Source: Solirubrobacter sp044865965
GTDB lineage: Bacteria; Actinomycetota; Thermoleophilia; Solirubrobacterales; Solirubrobacteraceae
Length of the DNA stretch: 28,378 bases
Reading direction: 5' to 3'
NCBI GenBank assembly: GCA_044865965.1
Contig: JBIOTP010000153.1
Coordinates: 1 to 28,378 of the forward strand
Shown: positions 7,389 through 15,943 of the stretch, one piece after another
How positions within the stretch are numbered: the first letter of the stretch is position 1
How the letters are laid out: every line of letters starts with the position of its first letter
The notes under the pieces: generated by a model
Database searches by the model: none
The model's input: only the letters and a program-made list of their open reading frames with translations
What the model was told of the DNA's origin: nothing
Program-made: the position numbers and the translations under genes

Positions 7389-7813
7389 TCTACACCGCGG
7401 CCGCCCGGGTGAGCGGCGGCCGCGTCGCCGGGCACGGCCGGACGTCCGACGGCGCGCTCGAGGTCGAGATCCGCCGCCCGGTGGAGCTGGGCGGCGAGGG
7501 CGGGGGCACCAACCCCGAGCAGCTCTTCGCGGTCGGCTACGCCGCCTGCTTCGAGAGCGCGCTCGGCGCCGCGGCCCGGCGCGCCCGGGTCGAGGCCGGC
7601 GACGTCACCGCCGACGTGCGGGTGATGCTGATCCCCACCGAGGACCGGCGCTTCAAGCTCGGCGTCGAGCTGGACGTCGAGCTGCCCGCGATCGAGGATC
7701 CCGAGCAGGCCGTCGCGCTCGTGCGCGCCGCACACGAGATCTGCCCGTACTCGAACGCCACGCGCGGCAACATCGGCGTCGCGCTGACGGCCAACGGGCA
7801 CGCCGTGGACTGA
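7376..7813 (+). CDS. ohr: Organic hydroperoxide resistance protein (Ohr/OsmC family)
   Basis: A 145-residue thiol peroxidase that reduces organic hydroperoxides, acting as a cytoplasmic homodimer. The N-terminal VIYTAAARVSGGRVAGH region, the GTNPEQLFAVGYAACF block with catalytic C58 and the EICPYSNATRGNIGV block with resolving C123 are diagnostic of Ohr rather than OsmC proper. Length is typical. The start is GTG 7376, inside the end of the transporter gene; a second GTG at 7385 would remove three residues. No MarR-type OhrR gene is adjacent, so local control would come from read-through from the transporter or from a promoter inside it. Confidence 0.93.
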   Translation: MARVIYTAAARVSGGRVAGHGRTSDGALEVEIRRPVELGGEGGGTNPEQLFAVGYAACFESALGAAARRARVEAGDVTADVRVMLIPTEDRRFKLGVELDVELPAIEDPEQAVALVRAAHEICPYSNATRGNIGVALTANGHAVD

Positions 7814-7844
7814 TCCGGACCGTCAGGACACGAGAGGGGGACGC

Positions 7845-9326
7845 ATGCGGCAGCTCACGACGTTGGATGCGCAGTTCCTGGCGGTGGAGTCGGCGCGCAC
7901 GTACGGGCACGTCGGCGGCCTCGCGGTCTACGACCCGTCGACGGCGCCGCGCGGGGAGCTCACGATCGAGGACCTGTGCTCGCTCGTCGAGGACCGCCTC
8001 CACCTGCTGCCGCCGTTCCGCTGGCGGCTCGCGCCGGTGCCGTTCGGGCTCGACCTGCCGTACTGGATCGAGGACCCGGAATTCGACCTCGACTTCCACA
8101 TCCGCGAGTCGGCGGTGCCGCCACCGGGCGACGACCGGCGGGTCGCGGAGACGGTGGCGCGCATCTTCGCCCGCGCGCTGGATCGCGGCCGCCCGCTGTG
8201 GGAGATCTACCTGATCCACGGGCTGCCCGATGGGCGCGTGGCGCTGCTGACGAAGATCCACCACGCCGTCGTGGACGGCGTCTCCGGCAACGAGATCCTC
8301 AGCGTGCTGCTCGACCCGAGCCCGGGCGGGCGCGAGCTGCCGCCGGCCGAGGCGGGGCCGCCCGGCGAGCGCGTTCCGGGCGACCTGGGCATGCTCGGCC
8401 GCGGGCTGATCGGCCTGCCGCGCCAGCCGCTGCGGGCGCTGCGCTCGATCCCGACCGCGCTGCCGCACCTGACCGAGCTGCCGGGCGTCACCGCGCTGCC
8501 CGGCGGACCGGCGCTCTCGAGGAGCGTCGGGCGGGTGCGGAGCGCGCTCGCGCGCCGGGACCCCGCGGTGCTGGAGGCGACCACGGCGCGGCCCCCGCGG
8601 ACGCCGTTCAACGGCCCGATCTCCGCGCACCGCCGGTTCGCGTTCGGCCAGCTCTCGCTCGACGCCGTGAAGGAGCTCAAGAGCGGGCTCGGGATCACGG
8701 TCAACGACGTCGTCGTCGCGCTGAGCGCGAGCGCGGTGCGCGAGTGGCTGCTCGAGCGCGGCGCGCTGCCCGAGGATCCGCTGGTGGCGATGGTGCCGGT
8801 GTCGGTCCGCATGCCCGAGGAGCGAGGCGCGTACGGCAACCGGGTCTCGATGATGATCGTGCCGATCCCGACCGACGAGCCCGACCCGCGGCGCCGGCTC
8901 GAGCGCACGCACGAGCTGCTGCGGAGCGCCAAGGAGCGCCACAAGGCGCTCCCGGCGAACCTCCTGACCGACGTGACGGCGTTCATCCCGCCGGCCGTCG
9001 CCGCGCTCGCGGCCCGGACGACGATGGAGCTGCTCGGCCGCACGCGCCCGCCGCTGAACCTCGTCATCTCGAACGTTCCCGGGCCGCGCGAGCCGCTGTA
9101 TCTCGCCGGCGCGCAGCTGCAGGCGCACTACCCGGTGTCGGTCGTCGTCGACGGCGTCGGGCTCAACATCACGGTGATGAGCTACCGCGACCACCTGGAC
9201 TTCGGCATCGTCGCGGACCGCGAGCAGGTGGACGACGCGTGGTCGCTGATCGACGGCCTGCGCCACGCCCTCGCCGAGTTCCAGCAGGCTGCCGGCGTCC
9301 GTGCGGCGGCGCGGGCTGCCACTTAG
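7845..9326 (+). CDS. Wax ester synthase/diacylglycerol acyltransferase (WS/DGAT)
   Basis: A 493-residue acyltransferase that joins acyl-CoA to a fatty alcohol or diacylglycerol, making storage wax esters or triacylglycerol at the membrane. The catalytic HHxxxDG motif is intact (H139, H140, D144, G145). Other family blocks are present: LTTLDAQFLAVES at the N-terminus, PLWEIYLIHGL before the motif, NDVVVALSASAVREWL, and near the C-terminus NLVISNVPGPREPLYLAGAQ and YRDHLDFGIVADREQV. Length is usual for the family. A GAGAGGGGG purine run 4-12 nt upstream supports ATG 7845. It follows ohr by 31 nt and could share its transcript. These enzymes are abundant in actinomycetes. Confidence 0.95.
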   Translation: MRQLTTLDAQFLAVESARTYGHVGGLAVYDPSTAPRGELTIEDLCSLVEDRLHLLPPFRWRLAPVPFGLDLPYWIEDPEFDLDFHIRESAVPPPGDDRRVAETVARIFARALDRGRPLWEIYLIHGLPDGRVALLTKIHHAVVDGVSGNEILSVLLDPSPGGRELPPAEAGPPGERVPGDLGMLGRGLIGLPRQPLRALRSIPTALPHLTELPGVTALPGGPALSRSVGRVRSALARRDPAVLEATTARPPRTPFNGPISAHRRFAFGQLSLDAVKELKSGLGITVNDVVVALSASAVREWLLERGALPEDPLVAMVPVSVRMPEERGAYGNRVSMMIVPIPTDEPDPRRRLERTHELLRSAKERHKALPANLLTDVTAFIPPAVAALAARTTMELLGRTRPPLNLVISNVPGPREPLYLAGAQLQAHYPVSVVVDGVGLNITVMSYRDHLDFGIVADREQVDDAWSLIDGLRHALAEFQQAAGVRAAARAAT

Positions 9327-10227
9327 TGGGGATGTCCCCACCTCGATCCGCCATCCCGCCCCACTGCGGAGCGCAGCCGCGCGCGCGAGGGCCGCGACCG
9401 GGCGGGGCTACTTCTGGCCGGCGTGGCCGTGGCTCGGGCTCGCGATCCCGCTGGCCATGCAGGTCGCCGTCCGGCACGCGCTGGCGGCCCCGCGGCAGTG
9501 GCGGGGGCTCGCCGTCCACAGCGGCGTGTCGGGCGTGGTCGGCGCGGTGCTGGTGGCCGTGGGCGCGCTCAGCGGCGGCGGCTGGTGGCCGATCTGGCCG
9601 CTGCTCGCGCTCGGCGCGGCGGTGGCGATCCATTCGGTGGTCACGACGATGGGGCGGCGGCTGCGGTCGGGGGAGCGGGAGGCGGCGCTGGTGGAGCGCG
9701 TCGACGAGCTCACGCGGACGCGGCGCGGGGCGCTCGACGTGCAGGCCGCCGAGCTGCGGCGCATCGAGCGCGACCTGCACGACGGCGCGCAGGCGCGGCT
9801 GGTCGCGCTCAGCATGCAGCTCGGGCGGGCGGAGGCGCGCCTGGGCGACCGGCCGGAGGAGGCGGAGCTCGTCCGCAGCGCGCGCGCCGAGGCGAGCGCG
9901 GCGATCGCCGAGCTGCGCGACCTCGCGCGCGGGATCGCTCCGCCCGTGCTCGCCGATCGCGGGCTCGCGGCGGCGGTGGGGGCGCTGGGGCGCCGGTCGC
10001 CGGTGCCGGTCACGGTGTACGTCGAGGTGGGGCGGAGGCTGCTGCCGGTGGTCGAGCCGGCCGCCTACTTCGTGGTCGCCGATGCGCTGACGAACGTCGC
10101 CAAGCACGCGCGCGGCGCGTCCGCGCGCGTGACGATCGTCGACGCGCGCGGCCGGCTCGTGGTCGAGGTGGCCGACGACGGCCCGGGCGGCGCCGACCCC
10201 GCGGGCGGCGGGCTCACGGGGCTGCGG
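9301..10227 (+). pseudogene. NarL-type sensor kinase, truncated in its ATPase domain
   Basis: About 309 codons of a HisKA_3 kinase. Two hydrophobic segments (roughly residues 37-58 and 74-110) precede a coiled linker, the phosphorylation motif ERDLHDGAQARLVALSMQLG, N-box DALTNVAKHA and G1 ADDGPGG. The reading matches the family as far as GGGLTGLR; the G2 region and last strands that should follow are missing, and the frame continues into antisense of the regulator gene. A Tn3-type terminal repeat begins 16 nt later, so transposon insertion is the likely cause. GTG 9301 is the only convincing start seen and overlaps the acyltransferase gene. No partner regulator is in the window. Confidence 0.8.
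9326..9341. promoter_or_regulatory. Perfect 7-bp dyad at the gene junction
   Basis: GTGGGGATGTCCCCAC forms two perfect 7-bp arms with a 2-nt centre. It begins on the last base of the acyltransferase stop codon and lies at the start of the broken kinase gene. The symmetry and position suggest a protein-binding site, possibly for a NarL-type regulator once paired with that kinase. It is too short in the loop to be a good RNA hairpin. Confidence 0.4.
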
Positions 10228-10243
10228 CCGTCCTCGCCTTTCT

Positions 10244-10286
10244 GGGGTCGACTGCGTAGTCGGGCGAAAGCGGCGATCTGTCTTAG
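10244..10286 (+). repeat. Tn3-family terminal inverted repeat (left end)
   Basis: The sequence opens GGGGTCGACTGC and carries CGAAA at offset 22-26, then ends CTTAG. The opening GGGGTC and CGAAA at exactly that offset match the well-known Tn3 end as I recall it; 18 of the first 28 positions agree. The independent Tn3 repeat at 22533 has CGAAA at the same offset. The inner part is less conserved. Its outer end faces the truncated kinase. Confidence 0.6.
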
Positions 10287-10301
10287 TGAGGGTGCGGCGG
10301 T

Positions 10302-11015
10302 TCAGCTCTTCGGCACGAAGGCGACGTCGGCGACGACCTCGAGGTGGTCGCGCATGGCGCGGGCCGCGCGGTCCTCGTCCCCAGCGTCGATCGCCTGGAG
10401 GATCTGCTCGTGGGCCTGCAGTGACTTCGGTGGCCGGCCGGGTCGGGAGAGCGACGCTCGGCGAGTCTGGTCGATCACGTCGGCCAGCTGGTCCATGAGG
10501 CTCGCGAGCATCTCGTTGTGCGATGCCTTGGTGATCGCCGTGTGGAAGCGCAGGTCGGCGTCGGCGCCGTCGTCGCCGTGCTCGATCGCGGTCGCCATGT
10601 CGCGCAGGGCGCGGCGCATCGTGTCGAGGTCGGCGTCGCTGCGGCGGCGTGCAGCGAGGCGCGCGGTCTGGGTCTCGAGCGCCTCGCGGACCTCCATGAT
10701 CGCCGGCAGCTGGGCGTGGCTCTGGAGCAGCTCCTCGGCGAGCGAGGGGACGACGTCTTCGGGCGAGCGCAGCAGGTAGACCCCGTCGCCGTGGCGGATC
10801 TCGACCAGGCCGCTGACCCGCAGCGCGGTGAGCGCCTGCCGCACCGACGTGCGGCTCACGCCGAGACGCTCGGCGAGGTCGCGCTCGGACATCAGCCGAT
10901 CGCCGGGCTTGAGCTGCTGGACGTCGATGAACTGGCGCAGCCGCTCGGCGACCTCCTCGTAGAGCGGGCTGCGGCGAATCGGAGCGAGGCCGTCTGGCTG
11001 TGTTGGTCGAGCCAC
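10302..11015 (-). CDS. GntR-family (FadR subfamily) regulator of the malonate genes
   Basis: A 237-residue regulator. The N-terminal winged helix (PLYEEVAERLRQFI, MSERDLAERLGVSRTSVRQALTALRVSGLVEIRHGDGVYL) is followed by an all-helical FCD ligand domain with metal-binding-type residues in ADLRFHTAI and LQAHEQILQAI. The frame is open far upstream, but GTG 11015 begins just before the DNA-binding domain and is preferred. It is divergent from the transporter-matB operon with a 110-bp shared region containing a TNGTnnnACNA-type site, the FadR-subfamily consensus. By position it should repress that operon until malonate or a CoA product binds, comparable to MatR of rhizobial mat operons; this role is inferred. 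Confidence 0.9.
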   Translation of the reverse strand: MARPTQPDGLAPIRRSPLYEEVAERLRQFIDVQQLKPGDRLMSERDLAERLGVSRTSVRQALTALRVSGLVEIRHGDGVYLLRSPEDVVPSLAEELLQSHAQLPAIMEVREALETQTARLAARRRSDADLDTMRRALRDMATAIEHGDDGADADLRFHTAITKASHNEMLASLMDQLADVIDQTRRASLSRPGRPPKSLQAHEQILQAIDAGDEDRAARAMRDHLEVVADVAFVPKS

Positions 11016-11041
11016 TGGTCCGATTTTACCCCGCGCCACCC

Positions 11042-11070
11042 TTGACAGGCCGGTGGACCAGTGGTGTACT
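11042..11070 (+). promoter_or_regulatory. Promoter of the malonate operon
   Basis: TTGACA (11042-11047), 17 nt, then TGTACT (11065-11070): a consensus -35, ideal spacing and an acceptable -10. The transcript would start about 11077 and give a leader of about 50 nt before ATG 11126. Confidence 0.65.
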
Positions 11071-11080
11071 GGTAGGACCA
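11070..11080. promoter_or_regulatory. FadR-type operator
   Basis: TGGTAGGACCA is a perfect 4-3-4 dyad that fits the FadR-subfamily consensus TNGTnnnACNA. It covers the end of the -10 and the expected transcription start of the malonate operon, an ideal repressor position. Related TGGTCC/GGACCA pieces at 11016-11021 and 11054-11060 may be extra half-sites, one of them at the regulator's own start. Confidence 0.6.
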
Positions 11081-11125
11081 CTGCGCCACTGCGGCGCATC
11101 CGTTCCCAACCCGAGGAGAGCCGGG

Positions 11126-11512
11126 ATGAGTGCTGTGTTGGCGGACGTCGTCCGTCGCGACCTCGAGGAACTCGCCCGCCGGCGTCGGCGCTTCGTGGTG
11201 CCGCTGTTGCTGGGCGCGCTGAGCGCGTACGCGCTGGTGCTGCTGGCATTCGCCTACTGGCCGGCGCTCGTGCGCCAGCACGTGATCGGCGCGTTCAACG
11301 TCGCCTACCTGTTGGCGGTGTCGCAGTTCCTGATGACGTTCCTCGTGGGTGTCGTGTACTCGCGCTGGGCGGCCCGCGTCTGCGATCCGCTGGCCGCGCG
11401 CATCCGCGCCGAGCTCGACGCACGCGCGACCGAGGCGGCGCCCTCGCCGGTGACCGACCGGCGTCCCGGTCGGCTCGAGCGCGACCGTTCCGTCGTGGCG
11501 CAGGAGGCCTGA
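11126..11512 (+). CDS. DUF485-type small membrane protein
   Basis: A 128-residue protein with two membrane helices (VVPLLLGALSAYALVLLAFAYW and a second from about GAFNVAYLLAVSQFLMTFLVGVVY), a basic N-terminus and a charged C-terminal tail. DUF485 proteins such as YjcH are encoded directly before SSS-family organic acid permeases such as ActP, as here: the symporter starts 2 nt after this stop. It probably assists that transporter. GAGGAG 8 nt upstream supports ATG 11126. The C-terminal tail is longer than in the usual roughly 100-residue members. Confidence 0.8.
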   Translation: MSAVLADVVRRDLEELARRRRRFVVPLLLGALSAYALVLLAFAYWPALVRQHVIGAFNVAYLLAVSQFLMTFLVGVVYSRWAARVCDPLAARIRAELDARATEAAPSPVTDRRPGRLERDRSVVAQEA

Positions 11513-11514
11513 CG

Positions 11515-13107
11515 ATGATCGCCTCGGATGCGGGACGGACGCTGAGCGTCGCCGTCTTCATCGCGCTCGTGGCGGCGAGCCTGGCGATCACCTTCGTCGC
11601 GTCGCGGCGCGCCCGCGGCGCCAGCGGGTTCTTCGTGGCGGGACGGCGCATCAGCGCCCGCCAGAACGGCCTGGCGATCGTCGGGGATCTGTTCTCGGCC
11701 GCCGCGTTCCTCGGTATCAGCGGCATGGTCGCGCTCAACGGCTTCGACGGCGTGATGTACTCGATCGGCTTTCTGGTGGCCTTGATCACCGTGCTGCTGG
11801 TCGTGGCCGAGCCCCTGCGCAACCTGGGCCGCTACACCCTGACCGACGTGATGGCCTACCGGCTGGACAGGCCGCGCGTCCGGGCGGTCGCCGCCGTCGC
11901 CTCGGTGGTCATCATCCTCTTCTACCTGCTGGCGCAGATGGTCGGCGTCGGCGTCATCACGAGCCTGCTGCTCGGCATCGACCAGACCCTGGCGATCGCG
12001 CTCGTGGGCGTTTTGATGATGGTCTACGTGACGTTCGGCGGGATGGTCGCGACGACCTACGTGCAGCTGTTCAAGGCGCTGCTGCTGATCGGCGCCACTG
12101 TGGTTCTGACCGTGCTGCTGCTTGGCAGGTTCGGGTTCAACTACAGCCACCTGCTCGACCGCGCGGCCGCGCGCAGCGGCAACGGCGATGCGTTCCTGGC
12201 GCCCGGGCTGAAGTTCACCAACCACGTGGACCTGCTCTCGCTCGGCCTCGGGCTGGTGCTGGGCACCGCGGGCCTGCCGCACATCATGATGCGCTTCTAC
12301 ACCGTGCCCGACGCGCAGACCGCGCGACGGTCGGCCGTGTGGGTCATGGGGATCCACGGCAGCTGCCTGTTCCTGATGACATTGCTCGGGTTCGGGGCCG
12401 CCGCGCTCGTCGGGCCGCACGCCATCGAGGCCGCCAACGAGGCCGGCAACAGCGCGGCGCCGCTGCTCGCGCAGGTCCTCGGCGGCGGCGCCACGTTCGG
12501 CGGACAGGTGCTGTTTGCGCTCGTCTCGGCGGTGGCGTTCGCGACGATCCTCGCGGTGGTGGCCGGGCTGGCGATCGGCGCCTCGGCCAACATCTCGCAC
12601 GACCTCTACACCCACGTGCTGCGGCGCGGCAAGGTCAACGAACGGCGCGAGGTCCAGGTCGCCAAGGTCGCCTCGCTGGCCGTCGGGCTGATCGCCATCG
12701 TCCTCGCGCTGGCGGCCAAGTCGCTCAACGTCGCGTTCCTGGTCGGGCTGGCGTTCGCGATGGCCGCCAGCGCGAACCTCCCGGTGCTGATCTACAGCCT
12801 GCACTGGCGGCGGTTCAACACCGCCGGCGCGGTCAGCGCCGTCGTCGTCGGGTTGATCACCGCGGTCGGCCTCGCCGTCGTCGGGCCGTCGGTGATCGGC
12901 GAGGACGGCATCATGCTGCACGGCATCGAGCCGCTGACGACGCTGTCGAACCCGGGGATCGTGAGCGTCCCGGCCGGCTTCCTGGCCGGGTGGCTCGGGA
13001 CGATGCTCACGGCGCGCGAAGCGCGCAGCGAAGAACGCTTCGACCAGCTGCGACTGCGCGCGCTCACCGGCCACGGCGCCGAGCGCGCGATCGAGGTGAC
13101 CCCATGA
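11515..13107 (+). CDS. Sodium:solute symporter (SSS family), probable malonate/monocarboxylate permease
   Basis: A 530-residue transporter with about 13 membrane helices. Family blocks include ASGFFVAGRRISARQNGLAI, GDLFSAAAFLGISGMVALNGFDG, TLTDVMAYRLDRPRVRA, VYVTFGGMVATTYVQLFKA and LPHIMMRFYTVPDAQTARRS, as in ActP acetate permease. The AGG of GCAGGAGG just upstream supports ATG 11515. It pairs with the DUF485 gene before it and its TGA overlaps the matB ATG by 4 nt. The acid carried is inferred from matB to be malonate; acetate or a related short acid is the alternative. Confidence 0.9.
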   Translation: MIASDAGRTLSVAVFIALVAASLAITFVASRRARGASGFFVAGRRISARQNGLAIVGDLFSAAAFLGISGMVALNGFDGVMYSIGFLVALITVLLVVAEPLRNLGRYTLTDVMAYRLDRPRVRAVAAVASVVIILFYLLAQMVGVGVITSLLLGIDQTLAIALVGVLMMVYVTFGGMVATTYVQLFKALLLIGATVVLTVLLLGRFGFNYSHLLDRAAARSGNGDAFLAPGLKFTNHVDLLSLGLGLVLGTAGLPHIMMRFYTVPDAQTARRSAVWVMGIHGSCLFLMTLLGFGAAALVGPHAIEAANEAGNSAAPLLAQVLGGGATFGGQVLFALVSAVAFATILAVVAGLAIGASANISHDLYTHVLRRGKVNERREVQVAKVASLAVGLIAIVLALAAKSLNVAFLVGLAFAMAASANLPVLIYSLHWRRFNTAGAVSAVVVGLITAVGLAVVGPSVIGEDGIMLHGIEPLTTLSNPGIVSVPAGFLAGWLGTMLTAREARSEERFDQLRLRALTGHGAERAIEVTP

Positions 13108-14564
13108 CGACGACCGCCATGCCCGCCGCCCAGCCGCTCCTGGCGCCGCTGGGCGAGCCGAGCGCGAAGGAGGCGATCCGCTTCGGCGAGCGCGCCGTCA
13201 CCTACCGGCAGCTCGCGGCCGCCGCCGCGAACATCGCCGCCCGCATCGAGAGCGCAACCCGCGTGGCCGTGTGGGCGACGCCCTCGCTTGAGACCTGCGT
13301 CGCGGTCGTCGGCGCGCTGACCGCGGGCGTCCCGGTCGTGCCGATCAACCCGAAGTCCGGCGCGCGCGAGCTGGCGCACATCGTGGCCGACAGCGATCCG
13401 ACGCTGATCCTCACGGCGCCCACGAGTGAGCTAACCGACGCGCTCGCGCGCATCCCACGCGTCGACGTCGACCTCGCCGCGCGCGCCGCGCACCCACGCG
13501 AGGAGCCCTCGCCCGAGGCGCCCGCGATCATCATCTACACCTCGGGCACGACCGGGCCGCCCAAGGGCGTCGTGCTGCCCCGCCGGGCGATCGCCTCCAA
13601 CCTCGACGCGCTGGCCGAGGCCTGGGAGTGGACCGGCGACGACACCCTCGTGCACGGCCTGCCGCTGTTCCACGTCCACGGGCTCATCCTCGGCGTGCTC
13701 GGGCCGCTGCGCCTCGGCGGCAGCGTCCGCCACCTCGGGCGCTTCACCTCGCAGGCGGCCGCCGCCGAGCTCGCCGGAGCGGCCACGATGCTCTTCGGCG
13801 TCCCCACCATGTACCACCGGCTGGCCACGGACGCCGAGGCCGACCCCGACATCGTCCGGGCGCTCGCGCGCGCGCGCCTGCTGGTGTCCGGTTCGGCGGC
13901 GCTCCCGGCCGCCGACCACGAGCGGATCGCCGGCGTCTGCGGCCAGCGCATCGTCGAGCGCTACGGGATGACCGAGACGCTCATGAACACCGCGGTACGC
14001 GCCGACGGCGACCGCCGCCCCGGCACGGTCGGACCGCCCCTCGACGGTGTCGAGATCCGGCTGGTGGACGACCACGGCGCGGTGATCGAGGGCAGCGACG
14101 GCGAGGCCGTCGGGGAGGTCCACGTGCGCGGGCCCAACCTGTTCCGCGAGTACCTCAACCGGCCCGAGGCCACCGCCGAGGCGCTGATCGACGGCTGGTT
14201 TCGCACCGGCGACATGGCGATCCGCGGTCGCGACGGCTACCTGCGCATCGTCGGCCGCCGCGCCACCGATCTGATCAAGAGCGGCGGCTTCAAGATCGGC
14301 GCCGGCGAGATCGAGACCGCGCTGCTCGAGCACCCCGCCGTCGCCGAAGCGGCCGTCACCGGCGAGCCCGACGACGACCTCGGCGAGCGCATCGTCGCCT
14401 GGATCGTGCCCGCCGCCGGGCACCGGCCGGTCGACGAACGCGAGCTCGCCGACCACGTCGCCCGCCTGCTCAGCCCGCACAAGCGGCCGCGCGTTGTGCG
14501 CTACCTCGGCGCGCTGCCGCGCAACGAGATGGGCAAGGTGCAAAAGCGGTGCCTGGCGCCGTGA
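13104..14564 (+). CDS. matB: Malonyl-CoA synthetase
   Basis: A 486-residue acyl-CoA synthetase converting malonate, CoA and ATP to malonyl-CoA, AMP and pyrophosphate. Motifs: nucleotide loop YTSGTTGPPKGV near residue 145, ERYGMTETLMNT near 287, FRTGDMA near 366, IKSGGFKIGAGEIE near 393 and the catalytic Lys region PRNEMGKVQKR near 478. The sequence agrees closely along its length with Streptomyces MatB as I recall it, including VAVWATPSLETCVAVVGAL, the NPKSG segment, LPLFHVHGLILGVLGPLRLGG and MLFGVPTMYHRL, so this is a confident MatB rather than a general acyl-CoA ligase. It overlaps the symporter stop and the next gene's GTG by 4 nt each. Confidence 0.93.
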   Translation: MTTTAMPAAQPLLAPLGEPSAKEAIRFGERAVTYRQLAAAAANIAARIESATRVAVWATPSLETCVAVVGALTAGVPVVPINPKSGARELAHIVADSDPTLILTAPTSELTDALARIPRVDVDLAARAAHPREEPSPEAPAIIIYTSGTTGPPKGVVLPRRAIASNLDALAEAWEWTGDDTLVHGLPLFHVHGLILGVLGPLRLGGSVRHLGRFTSQAAAAELAGAATMLFGVPTMYHRLATDAEADPDIVRALARARLLVSGSAALPAADHERIAGVCGQRIVERYGMTETLMNTAVRADGDRRPGTVGPPLDGVEIRLVDDHGAVIEGSDGEAVGEVHVRGPNLFREYLNRPEATAEALIDGWFRTGDMAIRGRDGYLRIVGRRATDLIKSGGFKIGAGEIETALLEHPAVAEAAVTGEPDDDLGERIVAWIVPAAGHRPVDERELADHVARLLSPHKRPRVVRYLGALPRNEMGKVQKRCLAP

Positions 14565-15943
14565 CGACCCGGGACGCATCCGCGCCGACGTCCCTCCGGG
14601 ACGGCGACGCGCGCGCGGCGGTCGCCGACCTCGCGAGCGCGTTCGCCGAGTTCGACGCCGGCGTGGTCTCCACCGACCCCTTGGGCTGGCCCGGCTACCC
14701 AGAGCAGCTCGAGCGCGCCCGCGCGCGCTCGGGCGAGCCGGAGTCGGTCATCTGCGGCGACGCCCGCATCGGCCGCGTCGATGCGGTCCTGATCGCGTTC
14801 GACTTCCGCTTCATGGGCGGCTCGATGGGCGAGGCGACCGGGCAGCGGATCACCGACGCGTTCGCGCGCGCGACGCGCGCCCGGCGGCCCATCGTCTCGC
14901 TCGTCACCTCCGGCGGCTGACGCATGCAGGAGGGCGTGCGCTCGCTCGTGCAGATGCAGCACATCGCCGCCGCCGCGCACCGCGCCCGCGAGGCGGGGAT
15001 CGCGCACGTCAGCGTCCTGCGCAGCCCGACCACCGGCGGCCTGTGGGCATCGCTGGCCGCACCCGCCGACGTCATCCTCGCCCTGCCCGCCGCGACCGTG
15101 GCCTTCGCCGGCCACCGCGTCCGCGGCCCCGCGCCCGCCGACGCCCACGCGTTCACCGCCGAAGGCAAGGCCGCGCACGGCCAGGTCGACGCGATCGTAA
15201 ACGAGCACGAGCTGCCCGCGACGCTCGCGCTCCTACTCGAGCTGCTCACCGCCGGCGCAGCAGACGCCCCCGCGGCGGCCGATGTGCCCGCCGCGCTCGG
15301 CCGCCCCGACCTTCCACCCGACGGCTGGACCGCGGTACAGCGCGCGCGAGCGCCGCAGCGCCCGCGCGCCGCCGCCTACCTCGACGACTACTTCGACGCC
15401 CGCGTCGCGCTCGCCGGCGACCGCGCCGGCGGGCACGACCACGGCATGCTGTGCGGCATCGGACGCCGCGCGGGCCAAACGATCGCCTACGCCGCCCAGG
15501 CCGGCACCGCGACCACCCCCGCCGGCTTTCGCACCGCCGCGCGCCTGATCCGCCTCGCCGACCGGCTCAACCTCCCGATCCTCACCCTCGTCGACACCCC
15601 CGGCGCCGCCAACGACAGCGCGGCCGAGCGGGCCGGCGTCGGCCCCGCCATCGCCGACCTGTTCGCCGCCGTGGCCGCCGCGCGGGTCCCGATCACCACG
15701 CTCGTGATCGGCGAGGGCGGCTCCGGCGGCGCGCTCGCGCTCGCCTCCCCGACCGACCTGTGGATGACCCCCGACAGCTACTTCTCCGTCATCCCGCCCG
15801 AGTCCGCCACCGCCATCCTCAAGCAACCCTGCGACCAGGCGCCCACCACCGCGGCAAGGCTACGCCTGCGCCCCCAGGAGCTCGTCGAACTCGGGATCGC
15901 CCGCGGCATCGCCACCCGACGCCGAGCATGTACGGGCGCCTGA
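14561..15943 (+). pseudogene. Fused AccD/AccA-like carboxyltransferase split by an in-frame TGA
   Basis: One reading frame of about 460 codons from GTG 14561 (overlapping the matB stop) encodes both halves of a biotin-type carboxyltransferase. The N-part has DPLGWPGYPEQLERA and DFRFMGGSMGEATGQRI; the C-part has LPILTLVDTPGAANDSAAERAG, IGEGGSGGALALA and SYFSVIPPESATAIL. A TGA at 14918-14920 sits exactly inside the family motif SGGARMQEG, replacing its Ala, with CGC ATG continuing in frame. Reinitiation at ATG 14924 could give a separate 339-residue C-part. The gene end (RRRACTGA) joins transposase-derived DNA and looks slightly truncated. Similar fused proteins lie beside matB in Streptomyces and could turn malonyl-CoA into acetyl-CoA. 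Sequencing error, recent nonsense mutation or a genuine split are all possible. Confidence 0.75.

Noticed and set aside
10302..10779. Kinase extension antisense to the GntR gene
   Set aside because: After GGGLTGLR the translation has no kinase features and simply mirrors the regulator gene and transposon end.
14918..14920. TGA read as selenocysteine in the carboxyltransferase
   Set aside because: The position is normally Ala, not Cys, and no selenocysteine insertion element or selenoprotein genes are seen nearby.
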